Counted from the stretch's first letter, positions 15,830 to 25,848 are shown. The stretch: 64,000 nucleotides of DNA from CAVSRC01 sp963743015 (GCA_963743015.1 CAVUOD010000010.1:128786-192785); one strand, 5' to 3'. Made by a program: numbers and translations. The notes: generated by a model not told the origin, from the letters alone.

Positions 15830-17137
15830 TCAAGCGTCTTCGGGCAAGCCGACGACTTCCGGAAATTTCCCCGAGGGCAGGCGGTCGATGCGGTCGACCG
15901 CGGTGATGTCGACCGACAGCGACGAGTGCAGCGTGCGTCGCAGATAATTTGTCAGGCCCGCAAGGTCGTTCGTCTGGTCGGCGCGTCTCCGCACGTAGCG
16001 CAGTTCGATCCGGTCGAGCGCGGTCTGAATCAACTGGCATTGGACATGCGGGACGAAGCGGTCGATCGCCACGGAGGGCACCATCGGGGTGATACGTGTG
16101 CCGTCCGCGAAGCGGAAGATGTCAATGGCGCGGCCGAGGATGCGCTCCATGATCGGCAGTGTCCGCCCGCAGCCGCATGGCTCTGCGGCGAGCGCACCGA
16201 GATCGCCGGTGTCATAGCGGATGAAGGGCATGGCGTAGTTGTAGAAGGGCGTTGCCACGATGCGGCCCGCGGTGCCATCGGCCACCACGTTTCCATCGTC
16301 GTTGACGATCTCGACCAGGACGAGGTCGCTGGCGATGTGATGCTTGCCGGAATATGGGCAGGTGCCTGAGACGTGCCCGACTTCTGTCAGCCCGTACTGA
16401 TCCAGCGGAGCGTGGCCGAGGGTGTGCTTGAGTTCGGCGCGGAGATCGGTCGAGACCATTTCGCCGACGCTCATTACGGCATCGACCTGGATTTGTGGCC
16501 CGTCTTCCGCCGCGACACGCCCGATCTCGCGCAGGTTGGTCGGGTAGCTCCACAGGATGTCGGGGGCGGTGCGGCGAAGCCATTCCACCTGCTGGTGGAC
16601 CGGTGTCGAGAGAGCCAGAGTTGCTATTGGACTGTCGGGGTAGGCAATGCGCCAGCCCGTGGCGCGGTGTCCGTGCGGATAGGCGGCCTCAGGCCTGCGG
16701 TCGCTGCGAATGACAGCCACCAGTGCCGTCGGGTCGAGGCTGTGCCAGGTGAAGAAGCGCTCGTTGGCGCAAGCCGAAGCAATGCGCTGGAGATCGTTGG
16801 ACAGATGCTGGAAGGCGCGTCCGGTCGATCCGGAGCTGGCTGCCGTCATGGACCTCGCCGGCAACCGCCGGCAGGCGCGTGGCGCGCAGTGCCTCGCTGT
16901 TCTCCTGCGCTTCCGCGCGCGTCAGGACCGGGATTTCCGTCCAGCGGTCCCAGTCGATGCTATCGTCGGCGCGGAAGACCGGCGCCAGCCGGTCGGCATA
17001 GAAGGCGCGTCTCGGCTGCGGGCATGGCGCAAGAGCCGGTCGAGCAGGCGGCGCTGATAGGCTGCCATGCGGTCGGGCCCTAGGTGCTGGGTTTCATCGA
17101 GTGCGGCGAGGAACCTGGTAACTGCCGGATCGACCAA
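15830..17137 (-). CDS. Phenylacetate-CoA ligase/CapK-like adenylate-forming enzyme, two compensating frameshifts
   Basis: Reading from a TTG at 17137, the N-terminus is MVDPAVTRFLAALDETQ. One missing base near 17003-17010 is needed to pass into the frame giving FYADRLAPVF and IPVLTRAEAQENSEALRA. One extra C near 16835 then returns to the frame with the P-loop SSGSTGR, the later VDAVMSVGEMV, YGLTEVGHV and YDTGDLG motifs, and the C-terminal PSGKFPEVV lysine motif. The corrected protein has ~435 residues. CapK/PaaK-like enzymes activate a carboxylic acid as an adenylate. It follows two small unknown genes in the same direction. Confidence 0.75.
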
Positions 17138-17153
17138 GGCGTTCTGCCCGCAC

Positions 17154-17687
17154 TCACGCCCAGGGCGTCGACAGCCGCAGCAGTTCGCGGAAGCGTTCGG
17201 CGGCTGCCTCGGGGTTGCGTTGCAGGGCAGCGGCGGCGTTTTCGGCCACCGCCGGTGCCAGCGGCTCGCAGATGTCGGCGCCGGTCAGCGCCGTCGCCCT
17301 GACGATGTAGAGAGAGGCGCCGGTGGCCAGCGCCGTCACCTCGTTGGGATAGCGCAGCACAACGTCGGTCATCGGGTCGGAGACGTCGCGCATCATGGCC
17401 GAGTAGCTGACGACGCGCAGGCTGGCGAGGCATTCGACCAGATCGGCGCACAGCCGCACGAAACGCCGGTGGCCGTTCTCGCCGTTGTCCTTGTCCTGCA
17501 GCCTGGCGATCCAGTTGTTGTAGGCGCGCCAGCGGCCGGCGACGTTGATGTGGACCCTGAGGGTGAAGCGGTCGGCGATGGCGGTCGCCACGGTGTCGAT
17601 ATAGCGGTCGAAGGTCTGGCGATCGGCCAGTTCGGCCAGGCGCCAGACGCGCTCGTTGCCGGGGCGGTCGGTTGCCTCAAAGGCCAT
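17154..17687 (-). CDS. Hypothetical protein upstream of the CapK-like gene
   Basis: This 177-residue soluble, helix-rich protein has no signal peptide or membrane helix. Segments such as HINVAGRWRAYNNWIARLQDK and LCADLVECLASLRVV suggest an alpha-helical fold. I do not recognise the family. It overlaps the 64-residue gene upstream by about ten bases and is followed 16 bases later by the CapK-like start, so the three are probably one operon acting in the same modification or biosynthesis. Confidence 0.6.
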   Translation of the reverse strand: MAFEATDRPGNERVWRLAELADRQTFDRYIDTVATAIADRFTLRVHINVAGRWRAYNNWIARLQDKDNGENGHRRFVRLCADLVECLASLRVVSYSAMMRDVSDPMTDVVLRYPNEVTALATGASLYIVRATALTGADICEPLAPAVAENAAAALQRNPEAAAERFRELLRLSTPWA

Positions 17688-17871
17688 GGCCGAAAAGCTT
17701 TCGCACGGCGCGCCGGATCAGGTCGTTCTGCTGGATGGGGGAGACGGATACGGCATCGGCGAAGACGGACGCGTCGATGTCGGCGAGCCGCTGGCGCGCC
17801 GAATTGATCTGGTCCTCTGCCGGTTCCGGTGCTAATGCAACCGTAAGTCGAACGTCGTCAGTGGAAGACAT
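17677..17871 (-). CDS. Small hypothetical protein, first gene of the CapK-like operon
   Basis: This 64-residue protein, MSSTDDVRLTVALAPEPAED..., has a helical C-terminus (NDLIRRAVRKLFG). It lacks the DSL motif of acyl or peptidyl carrier proteins, which would otherwise be an attractive partner for an adenylating enzyme. An in-frame ATG at 17940 would overlap the divergent FecR start, so 17871 with a weak AGGCGG site is preferred. Its stop overlaps the start of the next gene, which implies translational coupling. Confidence 0.5.
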   Translation of the reverse strand: MSSTDDVRLTVALAPEPAEDQINSARQRLADIDASVFADAVSVSPIQQNDLIRRAVRKLFGHGL

Positions 17872-17938
17872 TACGCCGCCTGTCTTCACCAAGTCTATGT
17901 CATGATATGGCACTGTCGGCCGGCGACTCAAGGTTGTC

Positions 17939-18559
17939 ATGTATAAATTTCTGAATGTCTTAGTCGTTTTTCTTGTTTTTGCTAGGATTTCCGCGGCATT
18001 GGCGGCGGAGTCCATTATCGGCAGCGTGGTCCGCTGTGAGGGCACCTGTGTCGGCATCAGCGATGGATCGCGCGAATCATTGGCTGGCGGGACGGTTGTG
18101 CGGCTGATGGAGACGGTGACCACCGGCGATGGTGGCCGCCTCGAACTCCGCTTCGCGGACGACACCCGCCTGATGGTTGGCGAGAAGGCCGAAGTCCTGC
18201 TCGACGCGTTCGTCTTCGATCGCTACGGTGCCAACCGCTTCCACGCGGCGATCACCGGGCCCTTCCGCTACATCTCAGGACCGCTCGGCGCCGGCGCCAC
18301 ACGCGATGCGGGCATTTCCATGCCCTTGGCGCTGATCGGCGTGCGCGGCACCGACTTCTGGGGCGGCACGATCAATGGCGTGACCGGAGTCGTCGTTCTG
18401 GACGGCTCCGTCTCGGTCACCACCGCCGGCGGTACGGTCATCCTGTCGGCCCCGGGGGAGGGCACCAACCTGTCGACGCACGATGCGCCGCCGAGCCCGG
18501 TCAGGCAGTGGTCGGACGACCGCATCGCCGGAGCCATCGGTTCGGTCAGCTTCCACTGA
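17939..18559 (+). CDS. Secreted FecR-domain protein
   Basis: This 206-residue protein has a hydrophobic signal segment (FLNVLVVFLVFARISAALA). The FecR-type fold starts at SIIGSVVRCEGTC. Typical features are the GDGGRLELRFADDTRLMVGEKAEVLLD strand pair, PLALIGVRGTDFWGG, and GVVVLDGSVSVTTAGG. Classical FecR proteins relay a signal to a sigma factor; many alphaproteobacterial secreted FecR proteins stand alone, as here. Local A+T is higher around its start than in the surrounding genes. Confidence 0.8.
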   Translation: MYKFLNVLVVFLVFARISAALAAESIIGSVVRCEGTCVGISDGSRESLAGGTVVRLMETVTTGDGGRLELRFADDTRLMVGEKAEVLLDAFVFDRYGANRFHAAITGPFRYISGPLGAGATRDAGISMPLALIGVRGTDFWGGTINGVTGVVVLDGSVSVTTAGGTVILSAPGEGTNLSTHDAPPSPVRQWSDDRIAGAIGSVSFH

Positions 18560-18581
18560 TGCGGTGAAGGGAAAGGCGGGC

Positions 18582-19560
18582 CTACAGCCAGCCGCGGCGC
18601 TTGAAATAGAAGAAGGGCACCAGCGCCGAGACGATCATGGCGCCGATCACCAGCGGATAGGCGAAGGGCCAGTTCAGCTCCGGCATGAAATGGAAGTTCA
18701 TGCCGTAGAACGTGCCGATCAGGGTGGGCGGGAAGAAGAAGGTCGACAGCACGGTCAGCACGCGGATCACCTCGTTCTGCTCCACCGAGATGAGGCCGAG
18801 GGTGGCGTCGAGCAGGAAGTTGATCTTGTTCGACAGGAAGGTGACGTGGTCCTCGAGCGAGCGGATGTCGCGGGCGGCCAGCTTCATGCGGGCGCGGTTG
18901 TTGCCCTTGGCGTTGATGCTCGGCGCCGCCAGGCCGGCATACTGGATCAGGCGTTCGAGCGAGGCGAGACTTCTCACGGGCCTTTGCCGCCAGGTCGCCC
19001 TGCACGCCGATCGCCGCGATCAGCTCGGAGAGCTCGCGGCCCTCGTGCGCCGGGTCGCGGCGGCGGGCGAAGACATCCTGGTTGATGCGGTCGACGTCGC
19101 CGCTGATGCGTTCCAGAACGTCGGCGGCGCGGTCGATGATCGCCTCGATCAGGCCGAGGAAGACCGCCGGCGCCGACGAGCAGCCGCTGCCCGGCTTGGA
19201 GGCGCGCGTCAGAAAGTGACGGAGCGCGCGCAGATCGTTGTAGCGCAGCGTGATGATGCGGTCGCCGGCCATGGCGATGGTGAAGGGCGCCAGTTCCGGC
19301 GTGCCGGCATCGACGCCGGTCATCACCGTCGCGGTCATGAAGGTGGCGCCGTCCTCGGTATAGAGGCGGCTGGAGAACTCGATCTCCTGGGCCTCTTCGC
19401 GGGTCGGCACCGGTGCGCCGAGAAAGCGCTCGGCGGCGCGGTTCTCCTCCGGCGTCGGCTGAGACAGGTCGATCCAGCCGGTCGCCGGCGGCGCCTCGCC
19501 GCCTTCCGCTGCCGACAGGGTCTCCAGACCCTTTTCGCCGAAACCGTAGAAGCTGAGCAT
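18582..19560 (-). CDS. corA: CorA-family magnesium/cobalt transporter, one frameshift
   Basis: The start at 19560 has GGAGGG upstream. The cytoplasmic domain reads MLSFYGFGEKGLETL to LAAKARE. Dropping one of two T residues at 18971-18972 joins it to SLASLERLIQYAG and the two C-terminal membrane helices, with the signature GMNFHFMPEL in place of the usual YGMNFxxMPE and the basic end FKRRGWL. The corrected length is 325 residues, normal for CorA. CorA forms a pentameric channel for Mg2+. The break is most likely a sequence error. Confidence 0.88.
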
Positions 19561-19731
19561 GCGTAACCCTCCGTGCGAGGACATGCACTGTTGGCGTGCT
19601 GCGATCAAGCGTCGCTTCGCCGAGCACCAGCTTTTCCTTGGCCGCCCGCCGTGCGACGATGCGCCTGAACGGGGGAATGCAACGCCCGGCCCGGTCGGCC
19701 GGTGCCGCCCGATTCGGAGGCATTTTTGACC

Positions 19732-20223
19732 ATGATTTCCAGTTATTCAGCGGCGGCGAGGGCCCTGTTCGCCGGCGTGGCGTTGGCTGTGGCCGCTCTT
19801 GTCGGCGCGGCGCCGGCCGACGCCGGCTATATCAAGACCGGCCTGCTCACCTGCAAGGTGGCCCCCGGCATCGGCATGGTGTTCGGTTCGTCGAAGGGCA
19901 TGAACTGCACCTTCAAGCCGGATTTCCGCGGGGCGGAGCCCTATGGCGGGCGTATCGACAAGGTGGGCATCGACATCGGCGTCACCGGCGAGACGGTGAT
20001 CGTGTGGGCGGTGCTGACTGCCGGGCGCGGCTATCCGGTGGGCGCGCTGGCCGGCACGTATGTCGGTGCCTCGGCGGAAGTTTCGCTGCTCGTCGGCGCC
20101 GGCGCCAACGTGCTGGTCGGCGGCTCCAACCGCTCCTTCGCCTTGCAGCCGATCTCGGTGCAGGGCCAGACCGGCCTCGATATTGCGGTCGCCATCAGCT
20201 CTCTCGACCTGTGGGCAGACTAG
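19732..20223 (+). CDS. Secreted DUF992 protein
   Basis: This ~163-residue protein has a signal peptide ending in ADA. The mature part carries the DUF992 pattern: CKVAPGIGMVFGSSKGMNCTF with two Cys, DIGVTGETVIVWAVL, GALAGTYVGASAEVSLLVGAGANVLVGGSN and ALQPISVQGQTGLDIAVAI. The family is nearly confined to Hyphomicrobiales and is thought to be periplasmic; its function is unknown. GGAGG lies before the ATG. Confidence 0.88.
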   Translation: MISSYSAAARALFAGVALAVAALVGAAPADAGYIKTGLLTCKVAPGIGMVFGSSKGMNCTFKPDFRGAEPYGGRIDKVGIDIGVTGETVIVWAVLTAGRGYPVGALAGTYVGASAEVSLLVGAGANVLVGGSNRSFALQPISVQGQTGLDIAVAISSLDLWAD

Positions 20224-20377
20224 ATGAAGATTGGGGCGGCGGTTCCCCGCTGTCTGCCCTTGTCAGCCCGACGGTTCCCTGATGTCATCGGGCTGACCGG
20301 TCGCGCCAAGCGGTCCCGCGCGGCTTGAAAAGAACGAAACAAGAAATGGAACGCTCAATCAAAAGAAAGGCGCGGCT

Positions 20378-22426
20378 ATGGGAAACGACAACAGAGTTGC
20401 CGGGCCTCGGTGCATTGCACTCGTAGGCCCGTTTGCTAGCGGTAAGACAACCCTCCTGGAAGCAATTCTGGCGCGCACCGGTGCCATCAACCGGCAGAGC
20501 ACGGTTGCCGAAAAACACACGGTCGGCGATGCCTCGCCGGAGGCGCGCGCCCACCAGATGAGTGTCGAGGTCAATGTCGCCGAGACCGATTTCATGGGCG
20601 ACAGGCTGACCTTCTTCGACTGCCCCGGCTCGATCGAATTTGCCTTCGAGGCCGAGGGCGTGTTTGCCGGCGTCGACCTGGCGGTGGTGGTGGCCGAGGC
20701 CGACGAAAAGAAGATCCCGGCGCTGCAGGTTATCCTCAAGACGCTGGAAGACCACGGGGTGCCGCGCATCCTGTTCCTCAACAAGGTGGACAAGGCCGAC
20801 GCCAGCGTGCGCGAGACGTTGCAGACGCTGCAGCCGGCGAGCAGCGTGCCGCTGGTTCTGCGCCATCTCCCGGTCTGGCAGGAGAATGTCGTCACCGGCT
20901 ATATCGACCTCGCCCTCGAGCGCGCTTTCGTCTATCGCGAGCATGCGCCGAGCGAGATGATTCCGATCCCCGACGACGACAAGGGGCGCGAGGTCGATGC
21001 GCGTTTCCACCTGCTGGAGACGCTCGCCGATTACGACGACAAGCTGATGGAGCAGTTGCTCGAGGAGATCGAGCCGCCGCGCGACCAGATCTTCGACGAT
21101 CTGGTCAAGGAGATGCGCGACGGGCTGATCTGCCCGGTGCTGATCGGCGCGGCCGAACATGGCGGCGGCGTCGGCCGGCTGCTCAAGGCGATCCGCCACG
21201 AGGCGCCGGACATTGCCGGCACGCGCGCCCGGCGCAATATCGAAGCCAAGGGCAATGCCGTCGTGCAGGTGATGAAGACGCTGCACACGGCGCATGGCGG
21301 CAAGCTGTCGATCGCCCGCGTGCTGTCCGGTTCGGTCGGCGACGGCGCCGAGCTTGTCGGCCCGGACGGCTCGGTCGGCCGCGTCTCCGGCGTCTTCCAG
21401 ATCATGGGGCAGCACACCACCAAGCGCGATACGGCCGAAGTCGGCGAGACGGTGGGGCTGGGCAAGCTCGACGGTGCGCAGACGGGCATGACGCTGAGCG
21501 ACGGCAAGGATCCGCCGCCCCAGGTGACCGTGCTGGTCGCACCCGACCCGGTGCTCGGCACCGCCGTCGCAGCGGCCGAGCGCAAGGACGACGTCAAGCT
21601 GTCGGCGGCGCTGACCAAGCTGAAGGAAGAGGACCCGTCACTGCGCGTCACCCATTCGCAGGATACCGGCGAGACGCTGATCGAAGGGCAGGGGGAGATG
21701 CACCTGCGCGTCGCAATGGAGCGGCTGACCGGCAAATACGGCGTTGCGGTGGTGACCCGCGATCCGGAGGTGCCCTACAAGGAGACGATCCGCGGCTCGG
21801 TCAATGTGCGCGGCCGCCACAAGAAGCAGTCGGGCGGCCACGGCCAGTTCGGCGACGTGGTGCTCGACATCAAGCCGCTGCCGCGTGGCACCGGCTTCCA
21901 GTTCGCCGAAACCGTCACCGGCGGCGCCGTGCCGCGCAACTATTTCAGCTCGGTCGAGCTGGGCGTGGCCGAATATCTCAACCGCGGGCCGCTCGGCTTC
22001 CCGGTGGTGGACGTCTCGGTGACGCTCACCGACGGCTCCTATCACTCGGTCGACTCCTCCGACATGGCCTTCCGCACCGCCGCGCAGATCGGCATGCGCG
22101 AGGGCATGCCGCAATGCAAGCCGGTGCTGCTCGAGCCCATCCTCAAGGTCGAGATCGCGGTGCCGTCGGAAGCGACGCCGCGGGTCAACGGCATCGTCTC
22201 GCAGCGGCGCGGCCAGATCCTCGGCTTCGACGCGCGGCCGGGCTGGCCGGGCTGGGACGTGGTCGAGGCGCTGATCCCGCAGGCCGAGATTCGCGACCTG
22301 ATCGTCGAGTTGCGCTCGGCGACGGCCGGCGTCGGCATGTTCAAGGCGAGCTTCGATCACCTCGCCGAATTGACCGGCCGGCTTGCCGACCAGGTCATCG
22401 AGAAGGCGGCGGAAAAGGCGGCCTGA
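20378..22426 (+). CDS. EF-G-like translational GTPase (non-canonical paralogue)
   Basis: This 682-residue protein has GTPase motifs G1 GPFASGKTT, G3 DCPGSIEF and G4 NKVDKA, followed by EF-G domains II-V (for example GEMHLRVAMERL and GGHGQFGDVVLDI). It differs from canonical FusA in its shortened switch region and a diverged G1, matching the second EF-G-like protein common in alphaproteobacteria. That paralogue's role is unsettled; ribosome recycling or stress translation are possibilities. It is not near the str operon genes (rpsL, rpsG, tuf), which supports a paralogue. A 14-bp hairpin follows the stop. Confidence 0.87.
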   Translation: MGNDNRVAGPRCIALVGPFASGKTTLLEAILARTGAINRQSTVAEKHTVGDASPEARAHQMSVEVNVAETDFMGDRLTFFDCPGSIEFAFEAEGVFAGVDLAVVVAEADEKKIPALQVILKTLEDHGVPRILFLNKVDKADASVRETLQTLQPASSVPLVLRHLPVWQENVVTGYIDLALERAFVYREHAPSEMIPIPDDDKGREVDARFHLLETLADYDDKLMEQLLEEIEPPRDQIFDDLVKEMRDGLICPVLIGAAEHGGGVGRLLKAIRHEAPDIAGTRARRNIEAKGNAVVQVMKTLHTAHGGKLSIARVLSGSVGDGAELVGPDGSVGRVSGVFQIMGQHTTKRDTAEVGETVGLGKLDGAQTGMTLSDGKDPPPQVTVLVAPDPVLGTAVAAAERKDDVKLSAALTKLKEEDPSLRVTHSQDTGETLIEGQGEMHLRVAMERLTGKYGVAVVTRDPEVPYKETIRGSVNVRGRHKKQSGGHGQFGDVVLDIKPLPRGTGFQFAETVTGGAVPRNYFSSVELGVAEYLNRGPLGFPVVDVSVTLTDGSYHSVDSSDMAFRTAAQIGMREGMPQCKPVLLEPILKVEIAVPSEATPRVNGIVSQRRGQILGFDARPGWPGWDVVEALIPQAEIRDLIVELRSATAGVGMFKASFDHLAELTGRLADQVIEKAAEKAA

Positions 22427-22446
22427 GTCCGGCGCGACGGAATGAT

Positions 22447-22479
22447 ACGGGCGCGTTCGCGACAAGCGGACGCGCCCGT
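22447..22479. terminator. Hairpin after the EF-G-like gene
   Basis: ACGGGCGCGT pairs with ACGCGCCCGT, extended by TCGC/GCGG around a 5-base loop, 21 bases after the stop. It lies between convergent genes and lacks a long T-run. Confidence 0.5.
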
Positions 22480-22493
22480 TGCGGGCGCCCGCC

Positions 22494-22925
22494 TCATCTG
22501 ACGATGCCGCCAGTGGGGCGGCCCGATGGCGACGGGCATTGGCAGGCGTCGCCAACCTCGGCCCCGGCGGGGGCGGGGCACCAGGTCTGCGCCCGGCCGA
22601 GCACCGGCGCGTGTAGCCACCAGCACCGCCTGACCGCGTTCACGCTCGATCCCTGCTGGAATGAGCGCTCGCGCCCACATGCCCCGTTCGGCGGCTTGTG
22701 CACGCGCCCGGGCGGGCATCGGTCGACGCACTTGCCGTTCGACATTTCTCCCGGTGGCAGGCAGACCGTGAGCTCCCGCCCCGGCAACGCGCTCGGCTGG
22801 TTGGTGGCGTTGCTGCCGTCGTAGATCCTCAATTGGGCACTGGCGGGCACGACCATCAGAGCGGCGATCGACATGCCGGCGACGATGAGCGCCGCAGAGG
22901 CGAGGCGGGCGAAGATCGGAAACAT
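22494..22925 (-). CDS. Secreted cysteine-rich hypothetical protein
   Basis: This 143-residue protein has a signal peptide (MFPIFARLASAALIVAGMSI, cut near ASA). The mature part contains several Cys in short Pro/Gly-rich repeats (CLPPGEMSNGKC, CPPGRVHKPPNGAC), a pattern seen in unnamed secreted proteins of Hyphomicrobiales. The Cys residues are probably disulfide-paired in the periplasm. It lies 55 bases downstream of the next secreted protein gene on the same strand. Confidence 0.55.
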   Translation of the reverse strand: MFPIFARLASAALIVAGMSIAALMVVPASAQLRIYDGSNATNQPSALPGRELTVCLPPGEMSNGKCVDRCPPGRVHKPPNGACGRERSFQQGSSVNAVRRCWWLHAPVLGRAQTWCPAPAGAEVGDACQCPSPSGRPTGGIVR

Positions 22926-22979
22926 GGGCCGGTTGCTCCTTACGCGGGGAGAGGTGTAGGTGGCTGCCCGCAGGCGCCG

Positions 22980-24416
22980 TCAGCGCCGTGTGCCATTCCA
23001 CGCTCCTCCGGCGTTGGGGTTGTTGGCGAGGCTGTAGTTGCCGGCGAAGGACTGGCCGTCCGCGGAGAGCGTGAACTGGCCCGACCCGCGCTGGCCGTCG
23101 GCCTGCTTCCATGAGAAGCGCAGCACGCGGCCCTTCATCCTGCCGCTGATCGAGCCGGCGCTGCCGTCGGCACCGCTATAGCGGCCGTTCACGCTGCTGC
23201 CTTTCTGGGCGAACGTGATCCGGTAGGTGACGCCGTCCGCCTCGGCGTCCCACGATCCGGCAAAGCCGGTGGCCGCGCCGGAGGAAGGCTTGCCGAGCGG
23301 CTGCTTGGCGAGCCCCGCAGCGCCGCCGGAACCACCGAAGGTGAGGAACTGCGCCGACACGCAGCCGTTGACCGGTGCATCGATCTGGCACCAGCCGGGC
23401 GTCCCGCCCGTGCCGGGGCCGGGCTGAGGCAATTGTCCCGGCGATTTGCCAAGGCCGCCGCTTGGCTTGCCGAGCGTCTTGGCGAGCCCGGCCGCCGGTT
23501 CGCTGCCGCATTCGCCGACAATTCGGACCGTCTGTCCTTCGGGGATGGTGCCAACCACTTTGCCGCCGGGCTTCACGCGCACGTTGAGCTTGGTCAGATT
23601 CGGATCGGCGATGGTGACCACCGCTGCCCCGCCCGGCGGCCCACACGGGCCGCCGGGCGTCGTCGAGGGGGCTGGCACGGATGCACTGCCGCCGCAGGTG
23701 ACATGGTCGAAGGCGCTGCAGGCGGGGTCGTTGCATATCTGCCGCGAGCCGATCGTCATCGTCTGGCCGAAGCGTCCGCCGCGCTTCAGTTCCGGGGCAT
23801 CGACGGCCTTGGGCAAGCGGCCGCCATCGACCGCCGCGCAGAAGGCGTCGGCGGCGGGCTGGCCGCAATTGGTCGCCCATTCGCGGCACCAGTCGAGGAG
23901 CGCGTAGGTGCCCGGGCTGAGTTCAATATAGGGGTGGTCGTAGCGGGTGCCTTTCGCGGTCGGCACGCCGGGGGACGGCTTCAGCGGAAAGCCGTCCGGC
24001 AAGCGAAACCCGTCCCAGATTCCGATTGCCTTGGCCGGATCGTTCACAGGCACCGTGCCAGACAGCGTGAAACCGTGAAAAGACTGTCCGTCGGGAGACA
24101 TGGTCAAGTACAAGGGATTTGATGGTCCGCCATTGGCTCCATACCATTCGCCCTTGAATACGTTTCCAACAACTATCCCACCAATGTCTGGGAAACGTTC
24201 AGACTCTCCGATCTTGACTGTTCCGTCGACGATTCTTTCCTCGCTTTGCTCGAGGGTCAAAATAAACGGCAAGATACTGTCCGGAACGGCAACGCTCCTC
24301 TTGATCGTCCGCCACTTTCCACTGAAATTCGACGTCGCCGGCGCTGCGCCCGCCATAGCCACCGACAAGCCGATGATGACCATCGCCAGCAAAGCGGTGC
24401 CACCGCGGAAATACAT
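22980..24416 (-). CDS. Secreted protein with SH3-like domain
   Basis: This ~478-residue protein has a signal peptide (FRGGTALLAMVIIGLSVAM). The first 130 residues are a beta-rich domain (FSGKWRTIKRS, ILTLEQSEERIVDG). Near the middle is a bacterial SH3-like module (LNVRVKPGGKVVGTIPEGQTV, WCQIDAPVNGCVSAQFL). The last ~80 residues (GSWDAEADGVTYRITFAQKG and GRYSGADGSAGSISGRMKG) resemble the first domain, as an internal repeat. SH3b domains usually bind cell wall or peptide. The start at 24416 is chosen because the signal peptide begins there. Confidence 0.65.
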   Translation of the reverse strand: MYFRGGTALLAMVIIGLSVAMAGAAPATSNFSGKWRTIKRSVAVPDSILPFILTLEQSEERIVDGTVKIGESERFPDIGGIVVGNVFKGEWYGANGGPSNPLYLTMSPDGQSFHGFTLSGTVPVNDPAKAIGIWDGFRLPDGFPLKPSPGVPTAKGTRYDHPYIELSPGTYALLDWCREWATNCGQPAADAFCAAVDGGRLPKAVDAPELKRGGRFGQTMTIGSRQICNDPACSAFDHVTCGGSASVPAPSTTPGGPCGPPGGAAVVTIADPNLTKLNVRVKPGGKVVGTIPEGQTVRIVGECGSEPAAGLAKTLGKPSGGLGKSPGQLPQPGPGTGGTPGWCQIDAPVNGCVSAQFLTFGGSGGAAGLAKQPLGKPSSGAATGFAGSWDAEADGVTYRITFAQKGSSVNGRYSGADGSAGSISGRMKGRVLRFSWKQADGQRGSGQFTLSADGQSFAGNYSLANNPNAGGAWNGTRR

Positions 24417-24562
24417 GGGCCCGACTCCTGTTGATCGCGCGGCAGGCAAAACTGTCCGCCGGCAGAAAAGCCTAGCGGCGGCCGGAAGCCCCGCGCCTCA
24501 TCCATTTGAGTGAGAGGCGATCGAGGTTATGCTGCACGGCAGGGTGGAAGGAGCGGGGGGTG

Positions 24563-25783
24563 ATGGCTGCCAAGGCATGGCCACGATCCGGCCCCACGAA
24601 AGAAGCTGCATTGCTCGATCTGGTCGGCGCCATCTACGACGTGGCGCTGGCACCAGATGATTTGCCGCTGCTCCTGTCGCGTCTCGTGAACCTCGTCGGA
24701 GCACTGTGGGCGCCGATGTCGGTGGTCTCGCTCAACGGTGGCGAGACGGTCTCGTTCCACAATGTCGAAGGCGATCCCGCACACCTGTCGCTGTTCAACA
24801 GCCGCTACGTGACGGCGCAGCACAATCCGGCGGCGCCTCTGCTGCTTGCGGCGCGGCCGGGAACCATCGTCCAGCGCGAGCGCTATTTCACCGACGCCGA
24901 CTGGGAGCATCGCGAGGTCTACCAGCAGATCTACCGTCCGATCGGCGCCGAGGCTTCGCTCGGCGTCGTACTCCACAAGACGCGCCACCATTTCGTTCCG
25001 CTCGGGCTGATGCGCCCGAAGAGCTTCGGGCCCTATCGCGCCGAGGATCTCGACATGCTGGAGCGGGCGATCCCACATCTGATGCGCATGATCCAGATCC
25101 TGCTGCGGCTGAACGACCTTGCCGGGCAAAATGCGGCCGGGGCGGCGCTCTGGGACCGGCTGCCTTACGGGATCATTCTGCTCGACGAGACCGGCCGCCT
25201 GTTGTGGGCCAACCGCTCGGCCGAGGTGATGTTGTCCGCGGGCGATAGTGTCGGTGCGCGTGGGGATTTCCTGCGCGCCGTGAGGCCCGGTGAGGATGCT
25301 GCGCTACAGCGTCTGATCGGCGAAGCTGCGGCAACCGGCCGTGGGCGCGGCGGCGGCAGCGGCGGTTTCATGGCCTTGCCGCGCGGCGACGGCTGCCGCC
25401 CTCTGGCCGTCCTGGTGGCGCCCTTTCCCATCGACAGGGGGGCGCTTTTCGCGTCGCGTCGGGCCGCCGCGGTCGTATTCCTCAGCGATCCGGAGTGCCA
25501 GGCGAGAGCGCCCTTGGAGCGGCTGGCCGAGCTCTACCGGCTGACGCCGCGCGAGGCCGAGCTGGTGGCGCTGCTGATCGATGGCCTCGACCCGCGGGCC
25601 GCGGCCGAAAGGCTGGAGATCAGCTTCAACACGGTGCGCAGCCATCTCGCGCAGGTCTTCGTCAAGACCGGTACCCATCGCCAGACGGAGCTGATCAGCC
25701 TGATCTTGCGCAGCACGATCGTTCTTGCCGCGGAAGATTCGCGGCTGAAGGAAAACGGACAACAAGCCCCCACGCCATCGTGA
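24563..25783 (+). CDS. LuxR-family transcriptional regulator (upstream of msrP)
   Basis: This ~406-residue protein has an N-terminal sensory region with GAF/PAS-like predicted character (DLVGAIYDVALAPDD, NDLAGQNAAGAALWDRLPYG). The C-terminal LuxR HTH reads YRLTPREAELVALLIDGLDP, AAERLEISFNTVRSHLAQVF and KTGTHRQTELISLIL. No autoinducer-binding or receiver domain is evident. The ATG at 24563 has AAGGAG upstream. It ends 66 bases before msrP in the same direction. A related regulator follows msrP at 27029. Confidence 0.85.
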   Translation: MAAKAWPRSGPTKEAALLDLVGAIYDVALAPDDLPLLLSRLVNLVGALWAPMSVVSLNGGETVSFHNVEGDPAHLSLFNSRYVTAQHNPAAPLLLAARPGTIVQRERYFTDADWEHREVYQQIYRPIGAEASLGVVLHKTRHHFVPLGLMRPKSFGPYRAEDLDMLERAIPHLMRMIQILLRLNDLAGQNAAGAALWDRLPYGIILLDETGRLLWANRSAEVMLSAGDSVGARGDFLRAVRPGEDAALQRLIGEAAATGRGRGGGSGGFMALPRGDGCRPLAVLVAPFPIDRGALFASRRAAAVVFLSDPECQARAPLERLAELYRLTPREAELVALLIDGLDPRAAAERLEISFNTVRSHLAQVFVKTGTHRQTELISLILRSTIVLAAEDSRLKENGQQAPTPS

Positions 25784-25848
25784 GTTGATCGTGTGCGGGG
25801 AGGGCTTTAGCTAGGCTCACAGGCAGCAGCGAGCCGAGGGAGTGAGCG

